From Pseudomaricurvus alkylphenolicus (lineage in GTDB: Bacteria; Pseudomonadota; Gammaproteobacteria; Pseudomonadales; Cellvibrionaceae): DNA of 64,000 bases. The notes below the pieces were generated by a model. The model did no database searches. It saw only the letters and a list, made by a program, of their open reading frames with translations, and was not told where the DNA came from. Location of the stretch: assembly GCF_011683955.1 (NCBI RefSeq), contig NZ_JAAQPI010000012.1, positions 62,001-126,000 on the forward strand. Direction: 5' to 3'. A program made the translations under genes and the position numbers. Positions 9,557 through 18,660 of this stretch are shown here, in pieces (position 1 is the stretch's first letter; every line of letters starts with the position of its first letter).

Positions 9557-10525
9557 ATGCGATTGTTCCTGGCCCCGATGGAGGGTGTCGTTGATCATCA
9601 CGTTCGCGCCATGCTGTCCGCCGTTGGCGGCATTGATGTATGTGTCACCGAATTTGTGCGTGTCAGCTGCCATCAACGACTGCCGGAACGGGTGTTCAAA
9701 CGTCTCTGCCCGGAGCTGGACAGCGCCAGCCGGACCCCTACGGGTACTGAGGTGCGACTGCAGCTGTTGGGTGGGCATCCCGGCTCGCTCGCTTTTAATG
9801 CCCGCAAAGCCGCAGCCCTCGGCGCGGCAGCCATTGATTTGAATTTCGGCTGCCCGGCCAAGACCGTCAACAAGAACGACGGCGGCGCCAGCCTCCTGCG
9901 CGAACCCGAACGTCTGCACGCCATCGTCGCCGCAGTACGTGAGGCTGTGCCCGTCGAGGTGCCGGTAACTGCCAAGATCCGGCTTGGATTTGAGGATCGC
10001 AGCCTTTATATGGACAACGCATTGGCAGCCTGCGAAGCCGGCGCCAATGAGCTGGTGGTACACGCCCGCTCCAAAACCGATGGCTACAAACCCCCGGCCT
10101 ATTGGGACTACATCGGCCGCATCCGCGAACACATCGACATTCCACTTATTGCCAATGGCGAGGTCTGGTCCTGGCAGGATTATCTGGAATGTCGCCGTCA
10201 GTCTGGATGTGATGATGTCATGCTCGGTCGCGGCCTGCTGGCACAACCGGATCTGGCCCGGGAAATCAAGGCCCGACTGGCCGGGGACGAGTATCTGCCC
10301 CTGAGCTGGCCCCAGGTAGCTGCCCTTCTGTTCGACTACTACCTGATCACCAAAGACCTTTACCCCAGCCGCTTTCTCGGCAACCGGGTCAAGCAATGGC
10401 TCGCCTACATGCGCCTGCGCTACCCTGAAGCCGGGCTGATGTTTGAGCAGATCAAGCGACTCACCGCAGCGTCAGATCTGGAGCGGGCCTTCTCGCAGCA
10501 TATGGCGTTCGCTGAAACCGCCTGA
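9557..10525 (+). CDS. dusC: tRNA-dihydrouridine synthase C
   Basis: A 322-residue flavoenzyme that reduces a uridine in tRNA to dihydrouridine with NADPH and FMN. The start at 9557 gives the family N-terminus MRLFLAPMEGVVD; a 54-codon upstream extension in frame has no family similarity. The catalytic cysteine is Cys99 in LNFGCPAKTVNKNDGGA, and the FMN-contacting KIRLGF and IANGEVW motifs follow. Length and the FGCPAK form match DusC of gammaproteobacteria (position U16 in E. coli) better than DusA or DusB. Confidence 0.93.
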   Translation: MRLFLAPMEGVVDHHVRAMLSAVGGIDVCVTEFVRVSCHQRLPERVFKRLCPELDSASRTPTGTEVRLQLLGGHPGSLAFNARKAAALGAAAIDLNFGCPAKTVNKNDGGASLLREPERLHAIVAAVREAVPVEVPVTAKIRLGFEDRSLYMDNALAACEAGANELVVHARSKTDGYKPPAYWDYIGRIREHIDIPLIANGEVWSWQDYLECRRQSGCDDVMLGRGLLAQPDLAREIKARLAGDEYLPLSWPQVAALLFDYYLITKDLYPSRFLGNRVKQWLAYMRLRYPEAGLMFEQIKRLTAASDLERAFSQHMAFAETA

Positions 10526-10589
10526 TGTGCCCATCGACCGCGCTGGTCTATACTCTGAGTTGAATTGTCACTGGAATCAACCATCAGCG

Positions 10590-11108
10590 ATGCCCCTGTC
10601 CTTTAGTCGTGCGTCTTTTTACTGCTCACCGCTGGTGCTGCTGGCGCTACTGATGTGGCCGGCTATTGGCGCGGCCAACGATCTGAGCCGCATAAATGCC
10701 CTCAAAATTGCCTATGTGTACAACTTCACCAAATTCATTAGCTGGAAAAATCCGCGTGCCGAGACCTTTAACATCTGCCTGTTAAGCCAGAATCGCGCCA
10801 TGCGGGCTGGATTTTTGGCACTGGCCCGCAAATCGGTCCAGGAAATCCCCGTCAATATTCTGAATGTTGACCCATCAGCGCACGTTGACAGCTGCCAGGT
10901 ACTGTTTGTTGGAGACCGCACAGCCGATCTATCCGGGCTCGACACCACGGGCGCACTGGTTATCACCGACCAGGATCATATCGATGCCCAGATACACTTC
11001 AAGATCATCAGCAATAAACTGAGGTTTAATATCCACCGCGCCGAGATGGAAGCCAAGGGGTTGGGTATTTCCTCAAAGCTGTTGCGACTGGCCTATGAGG
11101 TGTACTGA
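10590..11108 (+). CDS. YfiR family periplasmic protein (DUF4154)
   Basis: A 172-residue exported protein with a signal peptide (hydrophobic SPLVLLALLMWPAIGAA, cleavage near AAN). The mature part begins RINALKIAYVYNFTKFISWK, the hallmark of YfiR/DUF4154 proteins, and continues with FNICLL, LFVGD and KLRFNIHRA blocks. In Pseudomonas YfiR binds and silences the inner-membrane diguanylate cyclase YfiN from the periplasm. Here the stop codon overlaps the start of a membrane-bound GGDEF-EAL gene (TGATG), so the two are translationally coupled and very probably interact. Two cysteines in the mature region may form a redox-sensitive disulfide. No yfiB-like gene is present. Confidence 0.88.
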   Translation: MPLSFSRASFYCSPLVLLALLMWPAIGAANDLSRINALKIAYVYNFTKFISWKNPRAETFNICLLSQNRAMRAGFLALARKSVQEIPVNILNVDPSAHVDSCQVLFVGDRTADLSGLDTTGALVITDQDHIDAQIHFKIISNKLRFNIHRAEMEAKGLGISSKLLRLAYEVY

Positions 11109-13159
11109 TGTTTTCGCGCCTCAACACAATTAAGCAGAAGATCATCGCCGTCTCCATGGTCAGCACCAGCAGCGCGATTCTGCTGGCAACTCTGGCCTTT
11201 GCCTACGAATACATTAACACCCTGCACGACGACCTGGAACGCCGCATCGAGATCGAGACCGCAGCCCTGGCGCAAAACATCAGCGCATCACTGGTGTTCG
11301 ATGACACTGACGCGGCGCGGGAAATACTCTCGTCATTTTCTGTTGACGAGGCAGTCCTGGCTGCTACCGTCAGAGATACTGACAAGCAAGTGTTTGTGGA
11401 ATACTACGCAAGCAAACTCGGCGAGGAAGGTAGAGCCCTCGGCGAACAGGGCATTGCCTTCATCAGCCGCAAAATTGTTTTGGATAAGGAAGAACTCGGC
11501 GAAGTCACCGTCTTGATCACTCATGAGCAATTAAACCGCAAGATTCAAAGGGTGTTCGGCTTGGCGGCGTTGATTTTTGCGCTGGCGGTGGTCACCGCTT
11601 TTATTATTTCCAGCCGTCTGCAACGGGCCATTTCACAACCGATATTAAGTCTCAGCAATCTGGCCAACCTGATCGCCGCCCACAGCAACTATAGCTCTCG
11701 CGTCGACATACACAGCCGCGACGAAATCGGAGAATTGGCCAAGGCCTTCAATCACATGCTGGAACAGATCGAGCACCGCGACAGCCACCTGGAAAAGCAG
11801 GTTCGCCAGCGAACTGCGGAACTGGAAAAACTGGCGGAAGAGTTTCGGCATCGGGCTTTCCACGATGCATTAACAGGCTTACCCAATCGCGCCCAATTAA
11901 ACGAGCGCTTCTCTTCATTTACCTCCCACGCCAGACGAACGAAAACCTCAGTTGGTCTTCTGCTGCTGGATCTCGATAATTTCAAAACCATAAACGATAC
12001 TCTGGGACACGACTTTGGCGACGAACTGCTAAAACTGATTGCCCACCGAGTACAGGCGGTCATTCGTGGCGAAGACATTGTCAGCCGTGTTGGCGGCGAC
12101 GAATTCGTAATAATGGTGCAGGACATCGATTCAGATCAGGACCTGAACGCCATCGCGGACAATGTATTGGAAGTGCTCCGCGACGACATCGTGCTACTCA
12201 ACCAGCGCATCAAGAGTTCCGTCAGTATTGGCGGCGCACTCTACCCCAAAGACGGTGGCGACTTACTGACCCTGAAACGCAACGCCGACCTGGCCATGTA
12301 CAGTGCCAAAGAAGCCGGCAAGAATCAGTATCGCTTGTTCAACCAGAACATGACCGACAGCTCCACACAGCGCCTGATTGTGCAGAACGACCTGCAAACC
12401 GCTATCGAGCGGGGAGAGCTGGAAATCTACTATCAGCCCAAGATCAACCTGCGTACGGGGCTGGCGAATGGCAGCGAAGCGCTGATTCGCTGGCATCACC
12501 CGCAGGAAGGCTTTCTCAACCCCAACGAATTTATTCCCTTCGCGGAAGAAAACGGTTTGATCCTGCCCATGGATCACTTTGTAATTCGTTCCGTTTGCTA
12601 CCAGATCGCCCTTTGGAAACAAAAGGGCAACACGAGCCTGCCGGTCGCGATCAACCTCTCCGGACTGCACTTTCAAAGCGAGGAAATCTTGCGTGTTCTG
12701 CGTGGCGCACTCAAGGATTCGGGCATTGCCAGCCATTTGCTGGAAGTAGAGCTCACAGAAGCGTTTCTGATCGAAGACCCGGATCGGGCATTATCCATTC
12801 TCAAGAAGATCCGCCGCCTCGGCATCAAGGTCAATCTGGATGACTTCGGCACCGGCTATTCCTCCCTGAGCTATTTACGTTCACTACCGATCGATATCGT
12901 TAAGCTGGACAAATCGTTTATCGACCGGATCTGCCACGATCCGCAGGACAAAGCCATCACCCAGGGCATTATTACACTTGCCCGGGACTTAAAACTGGGC
13001 ATTGTTGCCGAGGGCGTCGAATTGCAGGAACAAATCGACCTACTTACCGCCATGGGCTGCGAAACGGTGCAGGGATATTTCTATAAGCCGCCCTGCCCGG
13101 CGCCTGAGTTCGAAAGCTGGCTCGAAACCTTCAATCAGCAAGTGGTTATTGATCGTTAA
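11108..13159 (+). CDS. YfiN-like membrane diguanylate cyclase with C-terminal EAL phosphodiesterase domain
   Basis: A 683-residue c-di-GMP enzyme. Order: TM1 (about 17-35), periplasmic CHASE8-like sensor (about 40-145), TM2 (about 150-168), HAMP linker (about 170-225), short coiled coil, GGDEF domain with the active motif GGDEF (329-333), then EAL domain starting near 425 with EAL at 457-459. A product-inhibition I-site RGED (320-323) lies five residues before GGDEF. The EAL half keeps the metal and catalytic signatures NLSGLHF, ELTEAF, DDFGTGYSS, KLDKSF and AEGVE. Both activities therefore look possible. Classical YfiN lacks the EAL domain, so this is a fusion-type variant controlled by the upstream YfiR. 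Confidence 0.9.
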   Translation: MFSRLNTIKQKIIAVSMVSTSSAILLATLAFAYEYINTLHDDLERRIEIETAALAQNISASLVFDDTDAAREILSSFSVDEAVLAATVRDTDKQVFVEYYASKLGEEGRALGEQGIAFISRKIVLDKEELGEVTVLITHEQLNRKIQRVFGLAALIFALAVVTAFIISSRLQRAISQPILSLSNLANLIAAHSNYSSRVDIHSRDEIGELAKAFNHMLEQIEHRDSHLEKQVRQRTAELEKLAEEFRHRAFHDALTGLPNRAQLNERFSSFTSHARRTKTSVGLLLLDLDNFKTINDTLGHDFGDELLKLIAHRVQAVIRGEDIVSRVGGDEFVIMVQDIDSDQDLNAIADNVLEVLRDDIVLLNQRIKSSVSIGGALYPKDGGDLLTLKRNADLAMYSAKEAGKNQYRLFNQNMTDSSTQRLIVQNDLQTAIERGELEIYYQPKINLRTGLANGSEALIRWHHPQEGFLNPNEFIPFAEENGLILPMDHFVIRSVCYQIALWKQKGNTSLPVAINLSGLHFQSEEILRVLRGALKDSGIASHLLEVELTEAFLIEDPDRALSILKKIRRLGIKVNLDDFGTGYSSLSYLRSLPIDIVKLDKSFIDRICHDPQDKAITQGIITLARDLKLGIVAEGVELQEQIDLLTAMGCETVQGYFYKPPCPAPEFESWLETFNQQVVIDR

Positions 13160-13217
13160 AGCATTTGGGTCTGCAGGAAAAATTGTGAGCTTTTTGGGTT
13201 CAGACAATGTCGGTAGA

Positions 13218-13563
13218 GTGCCAAAAGCTGCCGTTCGAGACAACAGGATTTTCTTCCCGCGTAGGTCGGATTAGCTCCGCTTCGCGGAGCGTAATCCGAC
13301 GGTTCCGCTGGAGCTGTTCGTTGGCTGCGGTCCGGTTTTTAACACTTTGGGGGGTTGCTGCAACAGGTGGTTTATAAACGGCCGCCGCCAATTGAAACCT
13401 TTGGTGGAACGGCGGATTACGGCTTCGCCTAATCCGCCCTACATTCGTGCGGCCGTTGCAGACAGTTGCGGCACCCCATTATCAACGCTTTGAAGTTGCG
13501 ATGATAGGACGATGAAGTCGGGGTACCTCGATCTAAAGGGTGGCTGGGTGTCCGTTGTGGCAC
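13218..13563. mobile_element. MITE-like element, copy 3 (diverged)
   Basis: Clear homology to copy 2 in the same orientation from 13261 to about 13460: GTAGGTCGGATTAG palindrome, then TGTTCGTTGGCTGCGG, GGTTTTTAACAC, TGCAACAGGTG, ACGGCCGCCGCCAATT, a second GGATTA/TAATCC palindrome and TCGTGCGGCCGTTGCAGACA. The ends are decayed: GTGCCA at 13218 and CCGTTGTGGCAC at 13552-13563 are my best matches to the terminal repeats. Both internal palindromes differ from copy 2 by paired changes that keep the stem. A further CCGGTTATGATGC at 13631-13643 resembles an additional right end. Confidence 0.65.
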
Positions 13564-13893
13564 AAAATCACCAGCCCCTTTCGCCCTATCCGCAAAGTAA
13601 AGACCTGGGGAAAACACCTACTTCCAATGGCCGGTTATGATGCAAAGAGACGGTGCCAATCCGGTCGCGCTCGGAGCGCGCTGCTACACACGAAGATAAA
13701 TTGCGCCACGCCGAAGGTCAGCTTCTGGCAATTGCTGCCCATCCGATCACGCCCAATGCTTGTTGCAAGTCGTGTTCAAATAGAAAAGTTCGATCTTCAA
13801 CATGACAGCAGAAATTTTGGTCAGCCATCATTCCAGGCAAATTAAACCCGCGATTTCTGCAGAGCAAGCAAACGTTTTTTCAACGAAGTGGAT
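13564..13893. other. Non-coding stretch between MITE copy 3 and the acetyltransferase gene
   Basis: About 330 bases with no credible gene. It holds a stray terminal-repeat-like CCGGTTATGATGC (13631-13643) and the REP-like palindrome at 13665-13687. The remainder shows no structure I can support. Confidence 0.5.
13665..13687. repeat. REP-like palindrome, copy 1
   Basis: TCGCGCTCGGAGCGCG followed by CTGCTAC. The same 23-base unit with one change (CTCAGAG) is found at 63839-63861. CGCGCTC-x-GAGCGCG forms a perfect stem. It resembles repetitive extragenic palindromes of pseudomonads (GTAG-start, GC stem). Confidence 0.6.
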
Positions 13894-14616
13894 TCAGTCA
13901 CTGCGGGTGGGGAACAGCTTTGAGCGAACCCAGCCCCACAGTGTATTTTGACTCAACACATAGCGATCCAGATCGCGCTGATTCTGCAGATAAAACTCCC
14001 CCTGTTCGAACAGCTTCTCGCGTTTGAGCATACGGCGACTGGGATTAATAGACTTTATGACTTTCGCCGGGTTGCCACCAACAACCACATTGTCCGGCAC
14101 GTCTTTAACCACCACCGCACCCGCAGCAACCACACTGTTTTCTCCGATGGTGACGCCCTTGCCCACCTTGGCGCCGTGACCGATCCAGACATTGTCTTTC
14201 AATACAATCGGCTTGGTACAGCGAAACGGCCGGGTACGATTGTAAAGACCATGCCAATCACTATCCGCAATATAACAACTGGCAGCAAACATACAGTTAT
14301 CACCAATAGTAATCGAATCGGCGGCGGTAATAGTGGTACCCGGCGACATCAAACAATAATTGCCGACGGAGATTTTTCCATCCATGCCTTTTCCACTCCA
14401 GGTGGTCAGGCGCACTGGATTGTCTCGAGAACTGATCAAGTGCAGATAACTGCCCACCTCAATATTACGACCAAAAACCTCGGCGCTCATCGGACTGACC
14501 ACCATAGGATTTTCTCCCAGACCATCAAAATTTTTTACAAAAAAATGATTGACCAGAAAGTCATTCCAATAGCCCTGAAGCCGTTTAATAAAATAGGGAC
14601 TGTGGTTTTTTCTCAC
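13894..14616 (-). CDS. Left-handed beta-helix O-acetyltransferase (hexapeptide repeat family)
   Basis: A 240-residue acyltransferase. Hexapeptide turns run from about 90 to 190 ([76 protein letters not shown]), ending with the usual GGNPAKVIK. The family transfers acetyl from acetyl-CoA to sugar hydroxyls, and WHG in SDWHGLYNR carries the likely catalytic His. The start is GTG at 14616, seven bases after AGGA. It lies next to two methyltransferases and a GT4 glycosyltransferase, so decoration of a surface glycan or glycolipid is likely; the acceptor is unknown. Confidence 0.82.
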   Translation of the reverse strand: MRKNHSPYFIKRLQGYWNDFLVNHFFVKNFDGLGENPMVVSPMSAEVFGRNIEVGSYLHLISSRDNPVRLTTWSGKGMDGKISVGNYCLMSPGTTITAADSITIGDNCMFAASCYIADSDWHGLYNRTRPFRCTKPIVLKDNVWIGHGAKVGKGVTIGENSVVAAGAVVVKDVPDNVVVGGNPAKVIKSINPSRRMLKREKLFEQGEFYLQNQRDLDRYVLSQNTLWGWVRSKLFPTRSD

Positions 14617-14743
14617 AAAAAAATCCTGCTTTGTGGCATTACCCGTTAACCAGAGTTGAGCCGCTTTTTTGGCTTGCGTTTCGCGCAGTCGACCGATACT
14701 GTGTCAGCCTGTTTGCACAAAAATGTTCACTCCGAGAATCCTC

Positions 14744-15394
14744 ATGTCCAATGCTATGAACGATCAAAACACCCTCCCCTCCCCCGAACTGCCTCTCGAC
14801 ATCGACAGCATCAAAGGGTTTCTGGCAGCTGATGAAGGCGCAACGCTCTATCACTATGCCCTGGAGGCATCGAAGCTTGGACCCTGCCTGGAAATCGGCA
14901 GCTACTGCGGCAAATCCACCGTTTATCTGGGCAGCGCCTGTCAACAAAACCAATCCACCCTGTTTGCTCTGGACCATCACCGCGGCTCCGAGGAGCATCA
15001 GCTGGGTGAGGAATATCACGATCCAGACCTCTACGACAGCGGAATTGCGTTGATGGACAGCTTTCGCACCTTCCGCACCACCATGCGCGAAGCCAATCTC
15101 GACAACACCGTTGTGCCTGTAGTCTCTTCCTCCGCCACGGCTTCCCGCCACTGGGCCACACCTTTGGGTATGGTATTTATCGATGGCGGACACAGTGAAG
15201 AAGCCGCACAAACCGACTACCGCAGCTGGTCCACATTTATCAGACCCGGCGGCATTCTGGCCATTCACGATATTTTTCCGAACCCGGAAGACGGCGGCCA
15301 GGCGCCCTACAACATCTGGAAGCTGGCCAAGGCCTCTGGCCTTTTCGACGAACTGCCCACCGTTAACACACTGGGTTTATTCCGACGTCGATGA
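14744..15394 (+). CDS. Class I SAM-dependent methyltransferase (Methyltransf_24 type)
   Basis: About 216 residues. Motif I is GPCLEIGSYCGKSTVYLG, a SAM-binding loop, followed by LFALDHHRGSEEH and the acidic VFIDGGHSEEAAQTDY, then GGILAIHDIFPN. These features fit the Methyltransf_24 (cephalosporin hydroxylase-like / O-methyltransferase) group. The ATG at 14744 is preceded by GAGA and gives MSNAMNDQ; an upstream in-frame extension is not supported. It faces the acetyltransferase divergently and is convergent with the alpha-barrel gene (33-base gap). The substrate is unknown, probably a sugar moiety given the neighbours. Confidence 0.78.
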   Translation: MSNAMNDQNTLPSPELPLDIDSIKGFLAADEGATLYHYALEASKLGPCLEIGSYCGKSTVYLGSACQQNQSTLFALDHHRGSEEHQLGEEYHDPDLYDSGIALMDSFRTFRTTMREANLDNTVVPVVSSSATASRHWATPLGMVFIDGGHSEEAAQTDYRSWSTFIRPGGILAIHDIFPNPEDGGQAPYNIWKLAKASGLFDELPTVNTLGLFRRR

Positions 15395-15414
15395 TGGTTC
15401 TACGTTAGCAATGA

Positions 15415-15442
15415 GAGGCAGTTTGTATTAAACGACTGCCTC
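15415..15442. terminator. Hairpin between convergent genes
   Basis: GAGGCAGT and ACTGCCTC form an 8-bp stem with a 12-base loop across the end of the minus-strand gene. There is no long T run, so terminator activity is only suggested by position. Confidence 0.3.
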
Positions 15443-16516
15443 GGCTTCCTCAATTTCCGTCCACTTTTCTTCGTGATCGGGCAACAACGCGTTTTCCAGA
15501 AACAACCTGCTCGCTGGTGTGTGTTCGGTAATCGCATCCGCCGCTAACATAATGGCTCCAGCCGTCCAGGTGGTTTTCTCCTCAGGCCAGATCACATCTT
15601 CGACATATTGGTACCCGGTCCAGTAACCGCCGTCTTCACCGTCGCGCCACTGATGCAACCAGCCGTAAAGCATAATCGCCTTGGCGTGCTCACCGGCCGC
15701 CAGCAGCGCCATGGTCAGTTCGCAAGACTCCGCCACTGTTACCCAGGGTTCGTCACTGACACAAACGCAACCCATATCCTTTCGGACAAAGGTTTCCCAA
15801 CGCTCCTGAATTCTGGCCTTGGCATCACCGCCTCGATAAACGCCTGCAAGAATCGGATAAAACCAATCCATAGAATAGCGCTCTTTGCTTTCCCAGGTGC
15901 GATCAAAACACTCTGGATGAAAACGCAGAGCTTCACCCAGGCGATGATAAGCCCGACGCCAGTGACTGCAATCATGCTCCAAAGTGGTGGCAATATTAAT
16001 CGCACACTCCAGACTTTTATAAATGGAAGAACAGCCCGTTATCAGTGCGTCCTTCATGGGTTCACCATCTTCGCTGACAGCCCAATAAATTTCGCCGGAA
16101 GGTGACTGCTGACGCAGTACGAATTCAATCGCCCGCTCCACCATCGGAAAACAATCAGCCAGAAACGCCCTATTGGAGGTAATCAGATAATGGTGCCAGA
16201 CGCCGGTTGCCACATAAGCCACGAAATTAGTTTCACGCTTATCACAATACAATGGCTTGCCATCCTGATAGTTGGCATACCAGCTGCCATCGGCTAGCTG
16301 CTCCTGAAGCAACCACTGGTAGGCGCTCTCCGCCGCCGTGTACTCCCCGGCGATACTCAAACCCATAGCCGCTTCAGTGTGATCCCAGGGATCGGCCTTA
16401 CCGCCAGCAAACCAGGGAATGCAGCCATCCTCCTGTTGAACCGATAAAATATAATCGACGGTTTTACTTAAAAACGCCTGCGGGTAAATACCTTTGCTCA
16501 GCAACAAACTATCCAT
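15428..16516 (-). CDS. Alpha/alpha-barrel protein, terpenoid-cyclase/six-hairpin glycosidase-like; function unknown
   Basis: About 362 residues starting MDSLLLSKGIYPQAFL, with AAGGAGAG upstream; this start overlaps the preceding methyltransferase by 8 bases. The sequence is a series of helical hairpins rich in W, A and G with repeated QQEDGCIPWF, QLADGSWYANY, GEIYWAVSEDG and DGEDGGYWTGYQY blocks, like the QW-type repeats of prenyltransferase/squalene-cyclase-like folds or the barrel of six-hairpin glycosidases. Such proteins are often labelled prenyltransferase, but no DxDD or zinc motif is evident, so I do not assign that activity. It is last in a GT4-methyltransferase operon and probably modifies or trims the same glycan. 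Confidence 0.7.
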   Translation of the reverse strand: MDSLLLSKGIYPQAFLSKTVDYILSVQQEDGCIPWFAGGKADPWDHTEAAMGLSIAGEYTAAESAYQWLLQEQLADGSWYANYQDGKPLYCDKRETNFVAYVATGVWHHYLITSNRAFLADCFPMVERAIEFVLRQQSPSGEIYWAVSEDGEPMKDALITGCSSIYKSLECAINIATTLEHDCSHWRRAYHRLGEALRFHPECFDRTWESKERYSMDWFYPILAGVYRGGDAKARIQERWETFVRKDMGCVCVSDEPWVTVAESCELTMALLAAGEHAKAIMLYGWLHQWRDGEDGGYWTGYQYVEDVIWPEEKTTWTAGAIMLAADAITEHTPASRLFLENALLPDHEEKWTEIEEAEAVV

Positions 16517-17264
16517 GGGCGGGGCTCTCCTTATCGACGTCTGCCGCAATTTTGTGGGCAGGCTCGCGCTGAAAATACATCACCACGCTTTTACCCATAA
16601 TGGGGTCGAGTAACTTCTCCAAGGTGCGGGTTATCCAGGGTTGTTGCATCAGATCCCAGACTAAAAAGCGGTGGTACTGTTTGACCAGCCAGGCGTCGTC
16701 ATTGCCCCAGTTCCAACACTTCAACCACCAGAAAGGCGAGTGCAGCGCATGAGCCCAGTGGCGAGCGTAACGGCGCCAGCCAATGTCCTCCACATCGTGT
16801 CGCAATTGCGTCGCGTTAAAGATACGAATATGGCCGCCTTCCACCTGGCGATAAGGCCTGCTCAGCCTCCAGCAGATCTCCTCGGGCCAGGCGCGGGGCA
16901 CACTTACGGCCAACAACCCGTTGGGCTTGAGAACCCGATCTATTTCCTGCAAAACCCCCTTGTAGTCGGGGATATGTTCCAGCACCTCGGAACACACAAC
17001 CTTATCGAAACTGTTATCGTCAAAGGGCAATTTCAGTGCATTGGCCCTTTGAAACTGCACGCTCTTGCGTGGATTGTCTTTTTCCTCAAAGTCGTCGAAG
17101 CGTTCTTGAGCGGTCTGCAGATCGTTTTCACTGAGGTCGATGCCAATGGCTTCCACCTCAGCGCTAAGATAAGCGCCAATAGTGTGTCTGCCCTCGCCAC
17201 AGCCCACGTCCAGAATACGATCGCCATTACGAAGTTGAAGGCGTTTAAAATCGATGGTTTGCAT
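16509..17264 (-). CDS. SAM-dependent methyltransferase (Methyltransf_11 type)
   Basis: A 251-residue class I methyltransferase. Motif I is RILDVGCGEGRHT (about 19-31), the acidic residue follows in AIGIDLSENDL, and motifs DKVVCSEVLEHIPD and LKPNGLLAVSVPR are typical. The C-terminal part has extra aromatic residues (HWAHALHSPFWWLKCWNWG) that may bind a lipid or large acceptor. It lies 8 bases downstream of the GT4 gene and overlaps the next gene, so the three form one operon. The methyl acceptor is probably a sugar or lipid-linked glycan; this is inference. Confidence 0.82.
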   Translation of the reverse strand: MQTIDFKRLQLRNGDRILDVGCGEGRHTIGAYLSAEVEAIGIDLSENDLQTAQERFDDFEEKDNPRKSVQFQRANALKLPFDDNSFDKVVCSEVLEHIPDYKGVLQEIDRVLKPNGLLAVSVPRAWPEEICWRLSRPYRQVEGGHIRIFNATQLRHDVEDIGWRRYARHWAHALHSPFWWLKCWNWGNDDAWLVKQYHRFLVWDLMQQPWITRTLEKLLDPIMGKSVVMYFQREPAHKIAADVDKESPAHG

Positions 17265-17272
17265 AACGTTGA

Positions 17273-18550
17273 CTAGCGCCCTAACACTTGATTGTAGTAG
17301 TGAGTAAATTCCCGGGCGGCCACCTTCCAGCAGAAACGTTCCAAAATACGCTGACGACCTTTACGACCCAACTCACGACGCTGTTCGGGATCCCCCAGCA
17401 GTTTTTGCAAAGCCCGCTGTAGAGCATGGCTGTCCCCAGCAGGCACCACCACACCGGCATCGCCCACCACCTCTGGAAGCGCACCACCATCCGATGAAAT
17501 CACAGCGCAACCACACGCCATCGCTTCTCCGGCGGGCAAACCAAAACCTTCGTAGAGTGAAGGAGATACCACCACCGCGGCCTCATTGTAAAAATCAACG
17601 AGTTCGTCAGTACTGATACCCGACACAAAACGCACACTGTCTTGCAATTGTAACTTCTGCAACTGGCGTTCCGTTTGTCCGCCCTCTTTCAGCTTGCCAA
17701 CCACCAACAGCTCAATCTCGGGGTATTCGGGTTTGAGCGCCGCAATCGCCTGCAACAGATACCTCAACCCCTTAAGCGGCTGATCGGCCGACGCGGTAGT
17801 CATCACACGAAAAGGTTTTGTGGCAATATGAGGCCGGGGAATAAAGGTTTCTGTATCAATACCGTTGTAAACCAGGCTGATGTCATTTTCATCACGGTCA
17901 AACGCTTCAGAGATATCCTTGCGTGACTGTTCAGAGACCGTCACCACATGATTTAACTGTTGGGCGACCTTCTTTTGCATTCCCAAAAACGAATGCCAGC
18001 GTCGCACCAACAGACGGTGTTTCCAATTTGGTGCCGCATCCAGGGCCAGCTGGCGGTCCCGGGTAATCGGGTGATGAATGGTGGCAACAGTCGGCAAGCC
18101 ACGCTTTTGCAGCGTCAGCAAACCCCAGCCCAGGCACTGATTATCGTGCACCAAATCGTACTTATGGCCATTGGTCTTCAGATATTTTGCGACGCGTCGA
18201 CTGAAGGTGTACGGCTCGGCGAAACCGCCGGTTAACATGCTCCACCATTCAAAAAAATCAGACCAACTGGTCAAGTGCCGCGGGCGCAGCGCCGTGACAT
18301 GATTATCCACCGCAAACAAATCCAGACTGGGCTGCCTAATCAGCGTGACTCTCGGGTCAAGCTCTGGATAGGGAGGGCCGGAAATCACATCCACCGTATG
18401 GCCGGCATCGACCAACGCTTTACTCAAATACTTGAGATACACCCCTTGTCCACCGACAAACGGATGACTGCGATAACCCAGCAGACAAATCCGCAGGGGA
18501 TCGGCGGCCGTGAACATCAACGGATCTGGAAATTTTTCCTGTGCGGTCAT
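17273..18550 (-). CDS. Glycosyltransferase family 4
   Basis: About 425 residues with two Rossmann domains (GT-B fold). The N-terminal acceptor side contains GGQGVYLKYLSKALVDAGHTV, and the C-terminal donor side has VVSPSLYEGFGLPAGEAMACG, the E-x7-E type motif of GT4 enzymes, followed by VVGDAGVVVPAGD. Several starts are possible: 18601, 18550 (MTAQEK, used here) or 18517 (MFTAADP, closest to the conserved domain). It is the first gene of a three-gene operon and is divergent from the MmyB-like regulator. It should transfer a sugar from a nucleotide-sugar donor; neither donor nor acceptor can be read from sequence. Confidence 0.85.
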   Translation of the reverse strand: MTAQEKFPDPLMFTAADPLRICLLGYRSHPFVGGQGVYLKYLSKALVDAGHTVDVISGPPYPELDPRVTLIRQPSLDLFAVDNHVTALRPRHLTSWSDFFEWWSMLTGGFAEPYTFSRRVAKYLKTNGHKYDLVHDNQCLGWGLLTLQKRGLPTVATIHHPITRDRQLALDAAPNWKHRLLVRRWHSFLGMQKKVAQQLNHVVTVSEQSRKDISEAFDRDENDISLVYNGIDTETFIPRPHIATKPFRVMTTASADQPLKGLRYLLQAIAALKPEYPEIELLVVGKLKEGGQTERQLQKLQLQDSVRFVSGISTDELVDFYNEAAVVVSPSLYEGFGLPAGEAMACGCAVISSDGGALPEVVGDAGVVVPAGDSHALQRALQKLLGDPEQRRELGRKGRQRILERFCWKVAAREFTHYYNQVLGR

Positions 18551-18660
18551 AGTGCGACGATTGAACCATAGCCAGCTTACAATTGAGCCTGAGTCTGACA
18601 CAGCCTATAATCCACCTCAATTACCTCACAGGGAATGCCAAAGGCACACCCCCGACGTCT

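Noticed and set aside
15428-16516. Naming the barrel protein a prenyltransferase
   Set aside because: No zinc-binding or DxDD motif; similarity is to the fold, not to an activity.
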